Of a stretch of DNA of 59,107 nt, positions 17,011 to 25,051 are shown one piece after another. Under the pieces are notes generated by a model. The model saw only the letters and a program-made list of their open reading frames with translations. It made no database searches and had not been told where the DNA came from. The position numbers were made by a program, and so were the translations under genes. Positions within the stretch are counted from its first letter, which is position 1. The number at the start of each line of letters is the position of its first letter. This DNA comes from a virus. The DNA is taken from the IMG/VR virus record IMGVR_UViG_3300024346_000067, positions 1 to 59,107 of that record; one strand, 5' to 3'.

Positions 17011-17180
17011 TGTTGGACATATATTGCCTTTAAAACCTCTTTTCTTTTATTCACTGAAGGTTTAACAAACTCCTGTCTTGCTCTTAATTTTTGAACTTGT
17101 TTAACTTTTTGAACTTTCTGTTTGTAAGTTCTTAATGCACTCTCGATGCTTTTTTCTTTTGTAACGTCAATTATTATCAT
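16989..17180 (-). CDS. rpsU: Ribosomal protein bS21, phage-encoded
   Basis: The 63-residue protein matches bS21 over its length: SIESALRTYKQKV, QKLRARQEFVKPS, NKRKEVLKAIYVQQKK. The LRARQEFxKPS block is the Bacteroidota form of the protein. Tyr54 is present at the position that, as I recall from Flavobacterium ribosome work, helps sequester the anti-Shine-Dalgarno end of 16S rRNA. The protein would join the host 30S subunit and shape translation initiation. The gene is a lone minus-strand unit in the plus-strand head module. No GGAGG-like sequence stands before its ATG, whereas host rpsU genes in this group are reported to keep a strong Shine-Dalgarno. Confidence 0.9.
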   Translation of the reverse strand: MIIIDVTKEKSIESALRTYKQKVQKVKQVQKLRARQEFVKPSVNKRKEVLKAIYVQQKKNGLS

Positions 17181-17284
17181 ATTAATATAAGTATATCACA
17201 AATATATAAAAATATTTTTGGAATTGTAAGATATTTTCTTTATAATTTATTAACACCATAAATAATATATAATGAAAAACCTTA

Positions 17285-17710
17285 ATGAAAATTGGAAAAT
17301 ACATCCCACTAGGGACGTACAACGACGTGAAAATCGGTTATGGTACCGTAGATTTTAGAAATCTTAAAACCATTTACTTAAAATTAAATTCGTGGACTCA
17401 ACCCGAAAATGAAACAGACGACTTTAACAGTACAATTAATAAAACAAGAAGAAAAGTAAAAGAAATTATATACAATCTCAAGTGTCCAAATTTTAAACAA
17501 CAATCAATAGTTGATTTAGACATAAGAACTAAAGGTATAAAACTTGAAAAGAGGTCTTTTATGAATTTAGAGATTACATTATATGTCGATACTCAATTTG
17601 ATGTTAAATCAAAAGAAATAAAAAACATCATTAAAGAGTTATTAGAAAACGTCATAGATAATGGTTTATCTGATAAAAAATTATTCAATTTCAACGTAAA
17701 TAAGAAATAA
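17285..17710 (+). CDS. Hypothetical protein, 141 aa
   Basis: Not recognised. It is a basic alpha/beta protein (KIGYGTVDFRNLKTIYLKLNS, DLDIRTKGIKLEKRSFMNLEITLYVDTQ) with a helical C-terminus. The start at 17285 is followed by a good coding frame; an ATG 13 bases upstream is in another frame and opens only 28 codons. The place between portal and protease corresponds to the small core genes of T4, but there is no sequence support for that role. Confidence 0.6.
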   Translation: MKIGKYIPLGTYNDVKIGYGTVDFRNLKTIYLKLNSWTQPENETDDFNSTINKTRRKVKEIIYNLKCPNFKQQSIVDLDIRTKGIKLEKRSFMNLEITLYVDTQFDVKSKEIKNIIKELLENVIDNGLSDKKLFNFNVNKK

Positions 17711-17724
17711 GTTAGATATTGATG

Positions 17725-17732
17725 TATTTATA
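17725..17732 (+). promoter_or_regulatory. TATTTATA element before prohead protease
   Basis: Exact octamer, 16 bases before the ATG at 17749, in the short gap after the 17285 gene. Confidence 0.5.
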
Positions 17733-17748
17733 GTAATAAAAACTATAA

Positions 17749-18432
17749 ATGAAGGTATTAGGACCAAAAGAAACCGGTAGAGGAATTTTAATTGAGTATG
17801 ACGCCGGTCACGTTTCTCCTGAAGATAATAAAAAAATAATTTCAGAAATGAAGAACATGGACTTTTCACAAGACCTTGTTCTTTATGCTGTTTTGCAAAA
17901 ATACGATACCCCAAACAAGAACGGGAGAATCTATCCCGAAGCAATTCTCAAAAGAGAAAACGAAAAATATCAAACTCTTATTAAAAAAGGTGGGGCTCTA
18001 AATGAGTTAAATCACCCGTCATCTTCACTTATCGATTTAGATAGAGTATCACACTCTATTGTTGAAACTTGGTGGGATGGTAGAATGTTAATGGGGAAAA
18101 TTAAATTATTCACATCACCAGGATGGAAGAAAATGGGTATTGTCTCCACTAAAGGAGACCAGGCAGCCATGTTAATAATGAATGGTGCTGTTTTAGGTAT
18201 CTCATCTAGAGGTGTTGGGTCACTTAAAAACGTTAAAGGGGACAACATAGTTCAAGAAGATTTTGAATTAGTATGTTTTGATTTAGTTTCATCACCTTCA
18301 ACACCTGGAGCCTATATTTTTTCAGATCCATCTGAAAGAGATCAATATCAAGAATCAATAGAAGAAAAACCTGTAGTTGACGACAAAATGAAAAGATTGA
18401 TGGGTAAATTAGATACTTTTTTATCTAAATAA
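17749..18432 (+). CDS. 21: Prohead core protease (gp21-like)
   Basis: The 227-residue protein has the size and motifs of T4 gp21 serine protease: NGRIYP near residue 58, catalytic His in NELNHPSS (H89) and catalytic Ser in LGISSRGVGS (about 152-153), followed by DLVSSPSTPGA. It matures the prohead by cutting scaffold, internal proteins and capsid protein at sites ending in Glu ([IL]xE). It sits immediately before the scaffold and capsid genes as in T4. The C-terminal 30 residues are charged and may be an auto-processed tail. Confidence 0.93.
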   Translation: MKVLGPKETGRGILIEYDAGHVSPEDNKKIISEMKNMDFSQDLVLYAVLQKYDTPNKNGRIYPEAILKRENEKYQTLIKKGGALNELNHPSSSLIDLDRVSHSIVETWWDGRMLMGKIKLFTSPGWKKMGIVSTKGDQAAMLIMNGAVLGISSRGVGSLKNVKGDNIVQEDFELVCFDLVSSPSTPGAYIFSDPSERDQYQESIEEKPVVDDKMKRLMGKLDTFLSK

Positions 18433-18486
18433 TCAATTTTATAGGTGTAGTTATATTGAAAAATAGAATTTTTCATAAAACGATAC

Positions 18487-18494
18487 TATTTATA
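18487..18494 (+). promoter_or_regulatory. TATTTATA element before scaffold gene
   Basis: Exact octamer, 23 bases before the ATG at 18518. It probably also serves the capsid gene, which has no element of its own. Confidence 0.55.
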
Positions 18495-18517
18495 AGATAA
18501 TAAAAACAAAAATTCAA

Positions 18518-19717
18518 ATGACTGAAAAATCAATTTTAGAACAAGCGTTACTTCAAGTGCAAAATCTTGAAGAAGCTGTTAAGCAAAATGCAAAAGGTAT
18601 ACTTGCTTCAACCATGAAACAAGAACTAAGCGACTTGCTTAAAGAATCATTAGAAGAAGAGGAGAAGTTAGATCCAATGGGTGAACAACCTGAAGACGAA
18701 ACTAAACCTGAAGAAGAGGACGACGATATGTCAGACGATGACGCAACTGCAGATGATGCAGAAGCTGATGACGCTGAAAATGATACTGACCTCAATAACG
18801 AACCAAGTAAAGGAATCGATGATTTAGATTCTGACGCAATGGGTGACGATTCATCAATGGATGAGCCTGAACTTGAATTACCTGCGGCAGGAGAAGGTAT
18901 CGATGACGAAGATGTTATGGACATGACAGGTGCTTCAGATGATGAGGTACTTAAAGTTTTCAAAGCTATGAAACCAGAAGATGGTATTGTAGTTAAGAAA
19001 GATGGTAATAACGTTGAATTTGGTGACGGAGAAAACGAATACATCATTAAACTTGATGGGGACGATTCAATGGATTCAGCACCAGAAATGGAACCAGAAA
19101 TGGGAACTGATATGGGTGGGGAAATGGATGAAAATTCTGAAGTTGATGAGGAACCAATTTACGAAATTGAGTTTTCTGAAGAAGATGAATCTTCTGAAGA
19201 AGGTGATGTTAAAGAAGTTGAAGCTACAGAAGCTGCAAGAACTTATGGTGCTGACGTAAGAACTCCCGCAAATCAAGGTAAAAAATACAAAGCGGGTCGT
19301 CATGAAATGAATGAAAATGTTAAATCTTTAAATGAAGAGATTGAAACATTGAAAAAGCAAAACGGTGAATACAAGAAGGCTTTAGTTCTTTTCAAAGACA
19401 AACTTAACGAAGTTGCTGTGTTCAATGCAAACTTAGCTTACGCTACACGTTTATTTACTGAACATTCTACAACAAAACAAGAGAAAATGAATATTCTTAA
19501 GAGATTTGATTCAGTTTCTTCATTAAATGAGTCTAAGGGCTTATATAATACAATCAAAACTGAACTTGGTGTAAAAACAACAGTTACCGAGTCAGTGGTT
19601 GAAAAAATCTCTAACACTCCATCATCATCTACATCAACTGAAGTATTGGCGGAAGCGAAAGCTTACGAAAATCCACAATTCAGAAGAATGAAAGATTTGA
19701 TGGGAAAAATAAAATAA
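18518..19717 (+). CDS. 22: Prohead scaffold protein (gp22-like)
   Basis: The 399-residue protein has a helical N-terminus (ILEQALLQVQNLEEAVKQ), a very acidic central part (about 45-230), and a C-terminal coiled-coil region (about 265-330) ending QFRRMKDLMGKIK. Composition, size and position between gp21 and gp23 fit the T4 scaffold gp22 (269 residues), although the acidic insert is long. A VLAEAKAY site near the end is a likely prohead-protease cut. It would fill the prohead, template the shell and be degraded before packaging. The identity rests on context more than on conserved motifs. Confidence 0.75.
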   Translation: MTEKSILEQALLQVQNLEEAVKQNAKGILASTMKQELSDLLKESLEEEEKLDPMGEQPEDETKPEEEDDDMSDDDATADDAEADDAENDTDLNNEPSKGIDDLDSDAMGDDSSMDEPELELPAAGEGIDDEDVMDMTGASDDEVLKVFKAMKPEDGIVVKKDGNNVEFGDGENEYIIKLDGDDSMDSAPEMEPEMGTDMGGEMDENSEVDEEPIYEIEFSEEDESSEEGDVKEVEATEAARTYGADVRTPANQGKKYKAGRHEMNENVKSLNEEIETLKKQNGEYKKALVLFKDKLNEVAVFNANLAYATRLFTEHSTTKQEKMNILKRFDSVSSLNESKGLYNTIKTELGVKTTVTESVVEKISNTPSSSTSTEVLAEAKAYENPQFRRMKDLMGKIK

Positions 19718-19744
19718 TAAATTAAAAAACAAAATACTCAAAAC

Positions 19745-21490
19745 ATGGGAGCATTATTAGATTCAGGTATGGTAGGTAACATCGGGTTAAAACACCTTAG
19801 AGTTATCAAAGAAGATACCATCAAAAAATGGGATGACTTAGGATTCTTAGAAGGTCTTAACGGTCACCAAAAAGATAACATCGCACAATTATATGAAAAC
19901 CAAGCGTCTTATTTAATCAACGAAGCTGCAATTGCAGATGCGTCTGGTTCTTTCGAGACTGTAGTTTTCCCTATTATTCGTCGTGTATTCTCAAAATTAT
20001 TAGCTAACGACATCGTGTCTGTACAAGCTATGAACTTACCAATCGGTAAATTATTCTATTTCGTACCAAAAATTCAAGAAAGAACGGCTAACGGTCTTGA
20101 TCATTACAAGCCATACGGTTATCCTGATGCGGCTGCTGGTGTTACTGCAACTGCTGGTTATCCTGCAACTGCAAAACCTCTTTACGATCGTTTCTACGAA
20201 AACAGTGATGCCGCTGACCAAGGTCTTTTTGATTACTCAAAAGGTTCTTTCACAGTAGCATCTATCACTGGTACATCTATTGTAACTTTCTCAAATGGTG
20301 TTGAAAGTAGTGCGGTAACTCACGCTACAGGAACAACTATTGACTCAGTTATCTTAAAGTTAACAGGTTTCTCTAAATTAGGTCAAGGTAAATTAGCAGG
20401 TCCAGACGGTAACGAAATGGACACAGAAGAGTTCTTAGCTTCTTTAGCTGTAACTTCTGCACAAGTTCAATCAGGTGCTGCGTTAAATTTTAACGTGGTA
20501 ACTCAAAAATATGGTAAAGGTATGGTAGCTTACGGACAGAAGTCTTCAGGTACTAACGGTAACTTATTTAGAGACATTTGTGATGAAGATGGTACAATCT
20601 ACTTAAATGTTGATTTACAAACATATTCAGCAACAGCAGGTTTCAGTTCTCATACAGTTGCAAGTAATTCAACTTTAGTTGGTGCTGACTTTGTTGCAAC
20701 ATATCGTCAATACGCAACTTTAGAGTTCGAAGATGAAATCGGTGAAGTATCTTTTGATTTAGAGTCAGTAACAGTTTCTGTAACTGAAAGAAAATTAAGA
20801 GCTAGCTGGTCTCCTGAATTGGCTCAAGACGTTAGTGCATTCCACAACATCGATGCTGAGGCAGAATTGACTGCATTGTTATCTGAGCAAATCGCTGCTG
20901 AGGTTGACCGTGAAATCTTACGTGACTTACGTAAAGGTGCCGCTTGGACTGCTAAATGGGATTACAATGGTTGGAAATACGGTGGAACTGGTGGAGCAAC
21001 TCTACAAGGTTACACTCAAAAAGATTGGAACCAAACTTTGGTTACAAAAATTAACCAAATTTCAGCTCAAATCCATAAGACTACTTTAAGAGGTGGTGCT
21101 AACTGGGTTGTTGTTTCTTCTGAAGTTTCTGCAGTATTTGATGATTTGGAATATTTCCACGTATCAAACGCAGAACCTGAGCAAGATCAATACAACATGG
21201 GTATCGAGAAAATCGGTTCAGTAGCAGGTCGTTACCAAGTGTATCGTGACCCTTACTTCCCAGCTGGAAAAATCTTGATTGGTCATAAAGGAAAATCATT
21301 ATTGGACGCAGGATATGTATACGCACCATACGTGCCATTACAATTAACTCCAACAATGTACAATCCATTTACAATGACTCCTATCAAAGGAATCATGACA
21401 CGTTACGCAAAGAAAATGGTGAACAACCGTTACTTCGGTGTAATCAATGTAAGTGGTATCCAAACATTTGACATGGATAGTTTAAGATAA
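19745..21490 (+). CDS. 23: Major capsid protein (gp23-like)
   Basis: The 581-residue protein is slightly larger than T4 gp23 (521). Diagnostic segments are MNLPIGKLFYFVPKIQ, ATLEFEDEIGEVSFDLE, ERKLRASWSPELAQDVSAFH followed by DAEAELTALLSEQIAAEVDRE, and the C-terminal LTPTMYNPFTMTPIKGIMTR. A likely maturation site is YLINE-AAIAD at residue 60, matching the position of the T4 cut after Glu65. The region 125-290 is divergent with Thr/Ser-rich strands and probably forms the surface insertion domain. It is 27 bases after scaffold and followed by a strong terminator. Codons are less AT-biased than in neighbours, as expected for high expression. Confidence 0.97.
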   Translation: MGALLDSGMVGNIGLKHLRVIKEDTIKKWDDLGFLEGLNGHQKDNIAQLYENQASYLINEAAIADASGSFETVVFPIIRRVFSKLLANDIVSVQAMNLPIGKLFYFVPKIQERTANGLDHYKPYGYPDAAAGVTATAGYPATAKPLYDRFYENSDAADQGLFDYSKGSFTVASITGTSIVTFSNGVESSAVTHATGTTIDSVILKLTGFSKLGQGKLAGPDGNEMDTEEFLASLAVTSAQVQSGAALNFNVVTQKYGKGMVAYGQKSSGTNGNLFRDICDEDGTIYLNVDLQTYSATAGFSSHTVASNSTLVGADFVATYRQYATLEFEDEIGEVSFDLESVTVSVTERKLRASWSPELAQDVSAFHNIDAEAELTALLSEQIAAEVDREILRDLRKGAAWTAKWDYNGWKYGGTGGATLQGYTQKDWNQTLVTKINQISAQIHKTTLRGGANWVVVSSEVSAVFDDLEYFHVSNAEPEQDQYNMGIEKIGSVAGRYQVYRDPYFPAGKILIGHKGKSLLDAGYVYAPYVPLQLTPTMYNPFTMTPIKGIMTRYAKKMVNNRYFGVINVSGIQTFDMDSLR

Positions 21491-21511
21491 TCTTCGGATT
21501 TATCATATTAA

Positions 21512-21546
21512 GAACCCTCACAGAAATGTGGGGGTTTTTTATTTTT
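21512..21546 (+). terminator. Rho-independent terminator after capsid gene
   Basis: AACCCTCACA and TGTGGGGGTT pair around a GAAA loop with one mismatch and are followed by TTTTTTATTTTT. It ends the scaffold-capsid unit. Confidence 0.9.
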
Positions 21547-21579
21547 GGTATATTCCAGAATATTATGTATATTTGCTTT

Positions 21580-21894
21580 ATGTCCGAAGTAGATTACAAT
21601 AAATTAAGGTTAGACGTCTTAGAGAAATTAATCCAATCAAGAGGTATTGATTGCAAGATTAAAAAGGACGAAATGGTAAAGATGTTAAAACTCGACGATG
21701 AGGGGAAATATCGGGTACCAATGGGTAATACCACATATGAAAAATCAGAAGGTGGTTTTAATGTAGGAATAGACATAAAAAATCAATCGGACTTAGTACA
21801 GATTGGTAAATTGGTGGAAAAAAAAGATGCAAAATCATTAAATAGGTATTCAGATAATAGAGTGTGGTTTTGGACAAAACAAAAATTAATGTAA
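21580..21894 (+). CDS. Small protein with SAP-like N-terminal motif, 104 aa
   Basis: The ATG at 21580 is preferred: earlier in-frame starts lie in the terminator and would add a hydrophobic stretch unlike the rest. The N-terminal helix-loop-helix (YNKLRLDVLEKLIQ, then DCKIKKDEMVKMLKL) resembles a SAP/LEM-type DNA-binding motif, but this is a weak match. The remainder is acidic-basic mixed with no catalytic signature. The stop overlaps the start of the dCMP deaminase gene (TAATG), so the two are co-translated. Confidence 0.6.
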   Translation: MSEVDYNKLRLDVLEKLIQSRGIDCKIKKDEMVKMLKLDDEGKYRVPMGNTTYEKSEGGFNVGIDIKNQSDLVQIGKLVEKKDAKSLNRYSDNRVWFWTKQKLM

Positions 21895-22334
21895 TGAATT
21901 GGATGGAGTACTTTTTAGAGATTGCTGAGGTGGTAAAACTCAAATCTAAGGACCAATCTACACAGATAGGTGCCGTTGTAGTCGGTGAGGGTAATAACGT
22001 CCTTTCTACGGGTTATAATTCGTTTCCAAGGGGTTTGGATGATTCATTAGAAGAACGTCAACAGAGACCCGAGAAATACTTCTGGATAGAACACGCAGAA
22101 CGTAATGCAATATACAATGCGGCGTTAGAAGGTGTATCCCTTAAAAACTCAACAATTTATTTAACATCGGGACTACCTTGTATGGATTGTGCTAGAGGAA
22201 TTGTTAATTCGGGAATAAAGACGGTATATTGTAAGGAAGTCTGTACCACTAAAAACAAAGAAAAGTGGGATGAATCCCAAAGTAAGGCTAAACAACTTTT
22301 AAATGAGTGTGGAGTTAATCTTATTTATTATTGA
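21894..22334 (+). CDS. dCMP deaminase (zinc-dependent)
   Basis: The 146-residue protein has the cytidine/deoxycytidylate deaminase signature: HAERNA (H67, catalytic E69) and PCMDC (C96, C99), which bind one zinc. The STQIGAVVV strand and the STIYLTSGLPC segment match the dCMP deaminase/ComEB family. It converts dCMP to dUMP, feeding dTTP synthesis and complementing the dUTPase encoded at 34768. The ATG overlapping the upstream stop was chosen; an in-frame GTG 30 bases earlier lies inside the preceding gene. The 3' end overlaps the convergent gene by seven bases. Confidence 0.93.
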   Translation: MNWMEYFLEIAEVVKLKSKDQSTQIGAVVVGEGNNVLSTGYNSFPRGLDDSLEERQQRPEKYFWIEHAERNAIYNAALEGVSLKNSTIYLTSGLPCMDCARGIVNSGIKTVYCKEVCTTKNKEKWDESQSKAKQLLNECGVNLIYY

Positions 22335-23101
22335 GTATCAGGTATTTTAGTATCCTTTATAAATTTTATATGTGAATTTTTATATGATTTTAATGATTCA
22401 TCATTTACATCTTTAGTATATTGCCAATTCCAATACAAATCATCATTTATTTTAAAACCATAAAATTCATGAACTTTCTTTTGTAAATCATTAACATTTA
22501 CACCATTAAAGTTTTGTCCCGTACAAATAAATCCAGTTTCAATATCTTTAACTAAATTAGATTCACCTAACGCTGTGTGTCTATTTTCTATCCAAGTTAG
22601 ACGTTCGATTAGATTTTGATAAAACATATTTGTTTGTCCCCATCTAACGGAACTGAGAAATATCACAGCGTCAGATTCAAACAACTCCTTACTTATTTTC
22701 CAAAGTTCATCTTTGGGATTGTTAATACTAGCCCAACATCTGTGATGACCGGTCGGATTTTTGTCTTTATCCTTAAGTTTTGCTTTTAATAAACCACAAC
22801 TGTTACCGTCTTTCCTTGATACATTACCTTCACAAGGAACTATATTTAGTTCTGAAACATCTATTAATGTTGATTTATCTCCTAATTCATCATTAAGATA
22901 CATCGCAATCATTTTTGATTTTGGTATATCAATATCATTTTTGTCCCAATTATGTCTATTAGAACAACTTAATAGTAAAACTTTTTTCTTATTTTCAAGA
23001 ACACCCAACGTTTTCTTAATTGACTTCCAAGCATCAGATTGTACCATCTCCTCAGAAATCATCATTTGTCTAATCCTTTGTATGTTCTCTTGTAAGTTCA
23101 T
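22328..23101 (-). CDS. Flavodoxin-fold NAD(P)H-dependent oxidoreductase-like protein
   Basis: After a 17-residue leader (MNLQENIQRIRQMMISE), residues about 38-190 look like the flavodoxin-like FMN reductase fold: KKVLLLSCSNRHNW as first strand and phosphate loop, ADAVIF-like strand (SDAVIFLSSVRWGQ) and FYQNLIERLTWIE. A Cys-containing segment (CEGNVSRKDGNSCGLL, then HHRCW) may hold a metal or disulfide. The leader resembles that of the next upstream protein and may target it into the head. A redox enzyme delivered with DNA would be unusual. The C-terminus is helical and unassigned. Cofactor binding is inferred from fold pattern only. Confidence 0.6.
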   Translation of the reverse strand: MNLQENIQRIRQMMISEEMVQSDAWKSIKKTLGVLENKKKVLLLSCSNRHNWDKNDIDIPKSKMIAMYLNDELGDKSTLIDVSELNIVPCEGNVSRKDGNSCGLLKAKLKDKDKNPTGHHRCWASINNPKDELWKISKELFESDAVIFLSSVRWGQTNMFYQNLIERLTWIENRHTALGESNLVKDIETGFICTGQNFNGVNVNDLQKKVHEFYGFKINDDLYWNWQYTKDVNDESLKSYKNSHIKFIKDTKIPDTQ

Positions 23102-23102
23102 A

Positions 23103-23630
23103 TTAATCTAACCATTTGGCGTTTAGTCCGATATACACATTAGGTTGTATAAATCCATCGGGGAATTGTATAAATGTTTGTGTGGTTCTATGCCAACCTT
23201 CACCTAATTCATATTTACCATTTTTGGTTTTAAATAGAATAATTGGTTCTTCGGAAATCCCCTGACTCTGTAATAATTCTTTTTGTGTTCCGTGTCTTTC
23301 AATATCTTTGTCAACATCTTGTCTTACTTCACCTGCAATTCTACTTTCCAACTGTTTTTTTGTGTTATCGGTAAAGATATCCATTGATATTGGGAAATCT
23401 TTTTGGAACTCCCATTCCATATCTTTAACATACATATCAACCCATTCTGTAATACCTTCATTTGTGCTTATATCATCTGATTGTGTAACCATTTTATAAA
23501 CCCAATCTCTTATTACATATTCAGGAGTGTTTGGTAGTTTTTCTTTTAACCAATTAAGCATTCCTTGTCTTGTTTCTGTAACAATACCCATCATTTCTTT
23601 GATTCTATGTATGTTCTCTTGTAAGTTCAT
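23103..23630 (-). CDS. Protein with capsid-targeting-like leader and ParB-like EGWHR motif
   Basis: The 175-residue protein begins MNLQENIHRIKEMMGIVTE, nearly the same leader as the flavodoxin-like protein downstream. A helical middle (about 23-110) is followed by EPIILFKTKNGKYELGEGWHRTTQ, which resembles the ParB/Srx-fold core in which a strand leads into a G-E-x-x-x-R type motif. No helix-turn-helix is seen, so it is not a complete ParB. It begins one gene before the flavodoxin-like gene with one base between them. Function is unknown; a nucleotide- or DNA-related role is a guess. Confidence 0.55.
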   Translation of the reverse strand: MNLQENIHRIKEMMGIVTETRQGMLNWLKEKLPNTPEYVIRDWVYKMVTQSDDISTNEGITEWVDMYVKDMEWEFQKDFPISMDIFTDNTKKQLESRIAGEVRQDVDKDIERHGTQKELLQSQGISEEPIILFKTKNGKYELGEGWHRTTQTFIQFPDGFIQPNVYIGLNAKWLD

Positions 23631-23639
23631 ATTAATATT

Positions 23640-24389
23640 TTACCAGGTACGACAAGCCCAATAACGTGGTTTCCATCTTGGACCTGGATTATCACAATTC
23701 ATACGTGCTCTAAACGATTTACGTCTTGCAGGATTATTCTTTTTAATTACCATTCTTTTACCTTTAGCGGATTTACCACCAAAACCAAAGTTTACTTTAA
23801 CAACTTTACCTTGACCATTCTTAACGTAAACTTTAAACTTTTTAACATCACCTTGCATAATTTTACCAAGTTGTACTTTACGACCTTGGTATTCAGCCTC
23901 GTTTAACAGATTAGTAGATTCTAAGTTTGTCTTTTCTATTGAACCAAACTCATCTTCATATATTAAAACTGGTGTTTCTTCATTAAATTCAAACAATCTT
24001 TCAAATTGTTCTTCACTAATTTGTATGATTAATTTTTTTTCCATTGACTCATCAAATTTTGTCATAGTAGGTTTATTACCCTTACCAACTTTAGGGTCTT
24101 TCTTTTCCGCTCGTCTTTTTTGTGACGTCATCGATTTTTTATCTTTCTTACTATAAGATGACGCAACTTTTGGTGTTTCTTTAGATACTTTTTTAGATGG
24201 TCTACATTTAGGATATGATTTACCATCCGCGTCTTTACGACCACATGGTGGGTGTTTTCCGTCAACCTTTTTGCTTACGTCAACCCACTTTTCTTTAAAC
24301 CATCTTCTAAGGTCTTCTTGTAAGACTTCTCCCGATTTTAATGATTCTTCTATATATTCTTTATCTTCTTTAGATACTATGAATTTCAT
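23640..24389 (-). CDS. DUF5872-like basic protein, probable internal virion protein
   Basis: Starting at the ATG at 24387-24389 gives 249 residues. The segment LRRWFKEKWVDVSKK, followed by GKHPPCGR, YPKCRPSKKVS, and later KSMTSQKRRAEKKDPKVGKG, matches the DUF5872 domain of phages and large DNA viruses. A linker with an LLNEAE site leads to a second basic domain (GRKVQLGKIM, KKFKVYVKNGQGKVVKVNFG, KSFRARMNCDNPG) also frequent in marine phage proteins. Strong positive charge and the cleavable-looking site suggest DNA-associated proteins packed inside the head. An upstream in-frame reading overlaps the next gene and is not used. Confidence 0.65.
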   Translation of the reverse strand: MKFIVSKEDKEYIEESLKSGEVLQEDLRRWFKEKWVDVSKKVDGKHPPCGRKDADGKSYPKCRPSKKVSKETPKVASSYSKKDKKSMTSQKRRAEKKDPKVGKGNKPTMTKFDESMEKKLIIQISEEQFERLFEFNEETPVLIYEDEFGSIEKTNLESTNLLNEAEYQGRKVQLGKIMQGDVKKFKVYVKNGQGKVVKVNFGFGGKSAKGKRMVIKKNNPARRKSFRARMNCDNPGPRWKPRYWACRTW

Positions 24390-24390
24390 A

Positions 24391-25038
24391 TTATTTTTTA
24401 CATTTTTTCCATCCACCACCTTTAGCCTTATAATCTTTTGCTGCGAATCCGTTTGCATATGCAGAAGGGTAAACGTCAAATTTAGCCTTAGCCTTAGCTT
24501 TAGATGCTGCCCATTTTGCAGGGTCTGTTGGACAATTTTTACTTTCGTCTATTTCCATCGCCTCATACATTTCCTTTTCTGATAGATTTTTAGGTTCAAC
24601 ACCTTTTTTCTTCATATTGATTGCAATTGCGGCTTGTTGTGCTGGACTACTCGCTTCATTAACTGGTACACAATTTGGTACCGTTTTTCCATTTTTTTTC
24701 TTACTACCAATTCTTTTGTACCCATCCCAACATTTTTCAGATAAATCTTTTTCCGATTCGGATAGATTCTTTTGTTCAAAGTATCCTTCCATAAAATTTG
24801 CAACTTCTTCAATATCGTCTTTAGATGTTGTAATATGGTCACCAGCCCAAGCATGTTCCCCCGTTACTAATTTAGGGAAATCTGGCATATGTTTAAAGTT
24901 TAATATCTTTTCAATATCATTTTTCATTTGAATTAGGTTACTTAAAACCATATATGTTCCATCTTGTGAAATGTGATTTTCTTGTTCCATCTGTATTATC
25001 TTTTTGAGTTGCGACTCGGTTAAAATGATTTTTTTCAT
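24391..25038 (-). CDS. Lys-rich protein with phage internal-protein motifs
   Basis: The 215-residue protein starts MKKIILTESQLKKIIQ, a leader with an ILTE site seen at the start of many large-phage proteins. Further on it holds CWDGYKRIGSKKKNGKTVPNC and a C-terminal module (CPTDPAKWAASKAKAKAKFD, then PSAYANGFAAKDYKAKGGGW), both recurring in T4-like environmental phages. A VNEASS site separates the two modules. The function is unproven; charge and repeated modules suggest DNA or capsid association. The start is set by the TATTTATA element three bases upstream, which also excludes a longer reading that would overlap the next gene. Confidence 0.65.
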   Translation of the reverse strand: MKKIILTESQLKKIIQMEQENHISQDGTYMVLSNLIQMKNDIEKILNFKHMPDFPKLVTGEHAWAGDHITTSKDDIEEVANFMEGYFEQKNLSESEKDLSEKCWDGYKRIGSKKKNGKTVPNCVPVNEASSPAQQAAIAINMKKKGVEPKNLSEKEMYEAMEIDESKNCPTDPAKWAASKAKAKAKFDVYPSAYANGFAAKDYKAKGGGWKKCKK

Positions 25039-25041
25039 ATA

Positions 25042-25049
25042 TATAAATA
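25042..25049 (-). promoter_or_regulatory. TATTTATA element (minus strand) before 24391 gene
   Basis: Reads TATTTATA on the minus strand, three bases before the ATG. The sequence from the element to the start codon is the same as for terminase (TATTTATATATATG). Confidence 0.5.
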
Positions 25050-25051
25050 GT

